A stretch of DNA of 64,000 nt from Comamonas odontotermitis (GTDB taxonomy: Bacteria > Pseudomonadota > Gammaproteobacteria > Burkholderiales > Burkholderiaceae_C): the NCBI RefSeq assembly GCF_014207855.1, contig NZ_JACHKZ010000003.1:186001-250000 (forward strand), given 5' to 3'. The notes beneath the pieces are model-generated. The model was given only the letters and a program-made list of their open reading frames with translations, was not told where the DNA came from and did not search any database. The position numbers and the translations under genes were made by a program. The number at the start of each line of letters is the position of its first letter. The first letter of the stretch is position 1. This document shows, in pieces, positions 60,605-64,000 of the stretch.

Positions 60605-61554
60605 AGCTGCACCGTGCCGCTGATGCAGGCAGTGACCTGACCGCCAACCCAGACCTGGCCGCCCCCGTCCTGCGTGATGAATACCTGGCCTGCCCGGTCC
60701 ATGTTGATGCCCTGGCTGGCGGTGTAGGGCGCTTCGATGTGGCCGTCGGCCAGCAGCCATTGCGCGAGGCTCGCGTTCAGGCTGCCGGTGATGGGGTCTT
60801 CGCTCATCGTGGTGCCGGTGTCAAACCATACGCGTACTTCCAGGTCGGGGTCGGCCGCGGTGGCGGGATTGGCGGGCGCACTGCTTGAAAACGCACGGGC
60901 TTCGCGGCTGGCTCGGCCGATCAGGGCCCGGCCAGCCTGGGGGTAGCGCGCTGCCACGGCCAGCTCTGCGCCCAGTGCATGCAGGGCTGTCACATCGGGT
61001 TGCAGCGCAAACACGGTATCGGGTTCATCGACCAGAAGGGCCCAGAACAGCGGGCCGTTGTTCAGCTTTTGCCGGGCGACGACCTGGTCCGCACGCAAGC
61101 CAGCAGCCTGTAGCAGGGACATGAACTCGGCATCGCTGATGCTGCTGCGTTCAAGTGAGGGCGCGGCAAAGGCCAGCTGGCCGCCTGCGTCTGCGTCTGT
61201 GGCGTCGGTTTGCGGATTCATCCGCAATGGCACCAGCCCCTTGGCGCATTCCTGTACCACGGTGCCGGGTTTGCGGGGCTTGCCGCCCGCAGCCAGCCAG
61301 GCGTAGCAGCTGCCCAGGGTGGGGTGGCCCGCAAAAGGCAACTCGCCGCCCGGCGTGAAGATGCGCACGCGGTAGTCGGCTCCTGCCTGGGTGGGCGGCA
61401 GCAGAAATGTGGTTTCTGACAGGTTGGTCCAGCGGGCAAATGCCTGCATGGTCTCGTCGCTCAGGCCTTCGCCGTTGAGCACCACGGCCAGCGGATTGCC
61501 GCGGTACGCGGTTTCGGAAAACACATCGACCTGCATGAAGGCGCGTGTACGCAT
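60601..61554 (-). CDS. PhzF family isomerase, paralogue 1
   Basis: 317 residues. MQVDVFSETAYRGNPLAVVL near 7, FARWTNLSETTFLLPPTQAG near 39 (catalytic Glu region), IFTPGGELPFAGHPTLGSCY near 65 and DPITGSLNASLAQWLLADGH near 270 are PhzF hallmarks. PhzF proteins are cofactor-free isomerases, mostly uncharacterised. AGGGAG lies before the ATG at 61554; a longer frame to 61581 is unlikely. It lies 23 bases downstream of paralogue 2. Confidence 0.93.
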   Translation of the reverse strand: MRTRAFMQVDVFSETAYRGNPLAVVLNGEGLSDETMQAFARWTNLSETTFLLPPTQAGADYRVRIFTPGGELPFAGHPTLGSCYAWLAAGGKPRKPGTVVQECAKGLVPLRMNPQTDATDADAGGQLAFAAPSLERSSISDAEFMSLLQAAGLRADQVVARQKLNNGPLFWALLVDEPDTVFALQPDVTALHALGAELAVAARYPQAGRALIGRASREARAFSSSAPANPATAADPDLEVRVWFDTGTTMSEDPITGSLNASLAQWLLADGHIEAPYTASQGINMDRAGQVFITQDGGGQVWVGGQVTACISGTVQL

Positions 61555-61577
61555 GGGGAACTCCCTTTCTTGAAGAT

Positions 61578-62492
61578 TCAAAGAGTGACGTGGCCCGTCA
61601 CAACGCTGTGCACCTGGCCTTGCACCCAGATCTGGCCGCTGGCATCGGCCATATTGGCCATATCAGCGATAAGGCGCATACGGCCTGCACGGCCAATCGC
61701 TGCGCCTTGCTGCACGCGGTACGGCAAGGCAATGTGCCCGGCAGCGCTGAGCCATTGGGCCAGGCTGGCGTTCAGGCTGCCGGTGGCGGGGTCTTCGGCA
61801 ATGCCATGGGCGGTCAGTGTGATGCCGCGCACTTCCAGTACGGGCTCGGCACTGTCGTCTGCGCCACTGCCCTGCGGGTGGATGGCGCACAGCCCGGCTT
61901 TGACGCCCAGCGCACGCAGCGCAGCCGCATTGGGCAGGGCGCGCGGCAGGATATCGATATGGCGCATCAGTAGGCCCATCCAGCGCGATCCGTTGTCCAG
62001 CCACTGGGCGGCGATCAGATCATCGGCCTGCAATTGCAGAGCAGCGAGTACCTGTGCCTGCAGATTGGCAGGCACGTCGCTGCGCTGCAGTGGCGGCGCG
62101 GCAAATGCCAGACCCTCCATGCCCGAGCTACCGGGGGCAGCAGCGCGCGCAATGGTGACGAGGCCCTTGGCGCATTCCTGCACCACGACCTGGTTTCGGC
62201 GCGGCGTGCCGCCCGCGTTGAGCCAGGCCTGGCAACTGCCCAGGGTGGGATGGCCCGCAAAGGCCAGCTCGCCCGCCGGGGTGAAGATGCGCACACGGTA
62301 GTCGGCGCCAGCGGCTGCGCCTTCAGCCGTAGGCGGCAGCAGAAAGGTGGTTTCCGACAGGTTGGTCCAGCGTGCGAAATCCAGCATGGCTGCATCGCTG
62401 ATGCCTTCGCCATCCAGCACCACGGCCAGCGCATTGCCTTGCAGGGCATGATCGGCGAAGACATCGAGCTGGGTGAATCGGCGTGGGTGCAT
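61578..62492 (-). CDS. PhzF family isomerase, paralogue 2
   Basis: 304 residues. FTQLDVFADHALQGNALAVV near 6, FARWTNLSETTFLLPPTAEG near 39, IFTPAGELAFAGHPTLGSCQ near 69 and DPATGSLNASLAQWLSAAGH near 252. These segments match paralogue 1 almost residue for residue, while the middle parts diverge and this copy lacks one of its inserts. Tandem duplication is likely, but old, given the divergence. No phenazine genes are present. Confidence 0.93.
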   Translation of the reverse strand: MHPRRFTQLDVFADHALQGNALAVVLDGEGISDAAMLDFARWTNLSETTFLLPPTAEGAAAGADYRVRIFTPAGELAFAGHPTLGSCQAWLNAGGTPRRNQVVVQECAKGLVTIARAAAPGSSGMEGLAFAAPPLQRSDVPANLQAQVLAALQLQADDLIAAQWLDNGSRWMGLLMRHIDILPRALPNAAALRALGVKAGLCAIHPQGSGADDSAEPVLEVRGITLTAHGIAEDPATGSLNASLAQWLSAAGHIALPYRVQQGAAIGRAGRMRLIADMANMADASGQIWVQGQVHSVVTGHVTL

Positions 62493-62572
62493 GGCGGTAT
62501 GTTTTTTTTTGCTATGGAAATTGAATAGATGGCGCGTACCAGTCGTGCGCTGCTGGCTAATTTTCTTTGAAT

Positions 62573-63214
62573 TTACTCAAGGGTGACATCGAGCACGCCC
62601 CGCGTGGATGGCCGGGCCAGAAGTGCGGCAAACCAGCGTTCCACCTGTGGGTAGTGGGGGCGCTGGTAATCGGCGGCGGGCAGGTTCCACCAGCGGTGCA
62701 CGTCGCAGGCTACGGGGATGTCGGCCATACCGAAATGGTCGCCCTGCAGGTAGGCGTGGGTGGCCAGATGCCGGTCCAGCAGCTGCAGCAAAGGCTCCAT
62801 CGCGGCAATGGATGCAGCGATCTTCTGCGCATCGCGCTGCGCCGGGGCTACGCGGATGAGCTGGATGAAGGCATCGCGCCCGGCGGGGTTCAAGGTGGTC
62901 TGTTGCCAATCCATCCAGCGCTCGGCATCAAAGCGCTGGGCCAGGGCTGCCGGATACAGCACGCCGGGCGAGTAGCGGGCGCACAGGTAGCGCACGATCA
63001 CGTTCGACTCGAACAGGCTCACCTGGAAGGCGCCTTCGCCGTCTTCGATGGCTGGCACCATGGCATTGGGGTTGCGGGCCAGAAACTCGGGCGTATGCGT
63101 TCCACCAAATTTGCCGCCGGTGTCGATGCGCTCGAACGGCACCCCCAGCTCTTGCGCGGCCCAGACGACTTTGCGCACATTGATGGATGAGATGCGGCCC
63201 CAGATTTTCAGCAT
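62573..63214 (-). CDS. Glutathione S-transferase family protein
   Basis: 213 residues. The thioredoxin-like N-domain (about 1-80) has ISSINVRKVVWAAQELGVPF near 8 (catalytic Ser-containing loop) and MVPAIEDGEGAFQVSLFESN near 52 (cis-Pro and Glu-Ser GSH site). The helical C-domain ends with HPLY-type packing (ADYQRPHYPQVERWFAALLA). Cytoplasmic dimer expected; conjugates or reduces electrophiles with glutathione. Third of the leftward enzyme run. Confidence 0.92.
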   Translation of the reverse strand: MLKIWGRISSINVRKVVWAAQELGVPFERIDTGGKFGGTHTPEFLARNPNAMVPAIEDGEGAFQVSLFESNVIVRYLCARYSPGVLYPAALAQRFDAERWMDWQQTTLNPAGRDAFIQLIRVAPAQRDAQKIAASIAAMEPLLQLLDRHLATHAYLQGDHFGMADIPVACDVHRWWNLPAADYQRPHYPQVERWFAALLARPSTRGVLDVTLE

Positions 63215-63326
63215 GAGTGGCTTTCGGATGGTGATGGGAGAGGCTTTGCCCGGCGCTCAAGGCTGGGCCCTGGGCAAAGCAGTGGCCAGGCCTTTGCAAG
63301 GCAATCTGGCCAAATGGGTGCAGAGT

Positions 63327-64000
63327 CTATTGCTGCGCCAAGGTGGCGCGCACGGTGTCGGCCAGGGCCTTGATGGCGATGTGGATCTGCTCCTCGGAGG
63401 CCGTCACATACGACAGGCGCATGGTGCGGTGGTCCGGGTTGGCCGCGTAGAAGGCAGAGCCGGGCACATAGGCCACGTTGCGCTCCACGGCGGCGGGCAG
63501 CATCTTCACGGTATCTATGCCTTGGGGCATGCGTATCCACAGGAACATGCCGCCGATGGGCCGGGTCCATTGCACATCGAGGCCCGCAAAATGCTGCTCC
63601 AAGGCGGCCAGCATGGCGTTGCGCTGTTTTTTGTACATCGCGCGAATGGTGGGCACATGCCGGTCCAGGAAGCCGTCCTTGATCACTTCTGCCACCATGC
63701 GCTGGTTGAAGCTCGGGGTGTGCAGGTCAGCGGCCTGCTTGGCCTGCAACAGCTTGGGGTAGATGGCCTTGGGCGCCACGATGTAGCCCAGGCGCAGGCC
63801 CGGAGCCAGCACCTTGGAGAACGAGCCCAGGTACAGGCCGCCTTCCGGGTTGCGGGCGGTCAGCGGCGCGGCGGGCTCCTCGTCGTACCACAGGTCGCCA
63901 TAGGGGTTGTCTTCCAGAAACGGCACCCCCAGCTGGGCAAGGCGCTCCACCACGGCCTGGCGACGGACGTCATCCATGGTGCGGCCCGTGGGATTCTGGA
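63327..64000 (-). CDS. PLP-dependent class I/II aminotransferase, C-terminal part
   Basis: The gene continues beyond the window; only about the last 224 residues are present, starting QNPTGRTMDDVRRQ (the QNPTG motif ahead of the PLP aspartate). FLEDNPYGDLWYD holds the PLP Asp-Tyr region, and GSFSKVLAPGLRLGYIVAPK holds the Schiff-base Lys. The C-terminal WIRMPQG-type segment follows. Resembles PLP aminotransferases of the 2-aminoadipate/aromatic type (MocR-like fold without the DNA-binding domain). An ATG at 63977 lies inside the domain, so it is not the true start. Confidence 0.9.
   Translation of the reverse strand, partial: QNPTGRTMDDVRRQAVVERLAQLGVPFLEDNPYGDLWYDEEPAAPLTARNPEGGLYLGSFSKVLAPGLRLGYIVAPKAIYPKLLQAKQAADLHTPSFNQRMVAEVIKDGFLDRHVPTIRAMYKKQRNAMLAALEQHFAGLDVQWTRPIGGMFLWIRMPQGIDTVKMLPAAVERNVAYVPGSAFYAANPDHRTMRLSYVTASEEQIHIAIKALADTVRATLAQQ

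Noticed and set aside
60601-62492. Phenazine biosynthesis cluster
   Set aside because: Only PhzF-family genes are present; PhzF proteins are widespread outside phenazine producers and no phzA, B, C, D, E or G is seen.

Overview
This window comes from a high-GC betaproteobacterium of the Comamonadaceae, most likely Comamonas or a close relative. The evidence is the Xanthomonas-like gspE-to-gspD order of its type II secretion genes, the argB-slmA pair, and short intergenic inverted repeats with an AGCGCTGGCAGCTAT core that I associate with this family. I saw no tRNA, rRNA, CRISPR array, insertion sequence or phage gene. Genus level is inference from gene content.

Layout. 1-3.1 kb: tail of a YgjP-like metallopeptidase, a rhodanese, then a Wzm/Wzt-type polysaccharide exporter. 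3.1-6 kb: a 952-residue fusion of methyltransferase, coiled coil and two glycosyltransferases. 6-7.5 kb: a BON-LysM protein and pantothenate kinase coaX. 7.7-11.2 kb: rfbBDAC for dTDP-L-rhamnose. 11.3-22.4 kb: a complete type II secretion operon gspEFGHIJKLMND, followed by a small lipoprotein. 23-25.6 kb: a strongly codon-biased exported protein of 510 residues with its own promoter and terminator, then a periplasmic PpiC-type prolyl isomerase. 25.7-38.5 kb: a second Wzm/Wzt pair, two methyltransferases, a 670-residue tandem glycosyltransferase, a 1235-residue methyltransferase/coiled-coil/GT2/GT4 fusion, two more GT2 enzymes and a WecA-like initiating transferase. 38.6-40.3 kb: argB and slmA. 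40.6-49.4 kb: a TetR-controlled fatty acid beta-oxidation operon. 49.5-51.8 kb (minus): a GtrB/GtrA/YdjC module. 52-56.3 kb: hotdog thioesterases, a bactofilin, an Atm1-type ABC exporter and a phasin-like protein. 56.7-64 kb: tautomerase, creatininase family, a GT2, and a minus-strand run of amino-acid and stress-type enzymes (Thr/Ser dehydratase, VOC protein, two PhzF paralogues, GST, aminotransferase cut by the window end).

How it fits together. The first 38 kb read as an envelope-surface locus: rhamnose supply, lipid-linked glycan initiation and assembly, two ABC exporters for glycan, a dedicated type II secretion machine, an abundant exported protein and a periplasmic foldase. This resembles the Aeromonas arrangement, where a surface-array protein is secreted by a type II-like system and anchored on O-antigen exported by a Wzm/Wzt pair. 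I propose, as inference, that the 510-residue protein is an S-layer or other abundant surface protein and the type II system's main cargo. The remaining 26 kb is mostly metabolic and ordinary, apart from a putative lipid A aminosugar module (49.5-51.8 kb) and some repeats.
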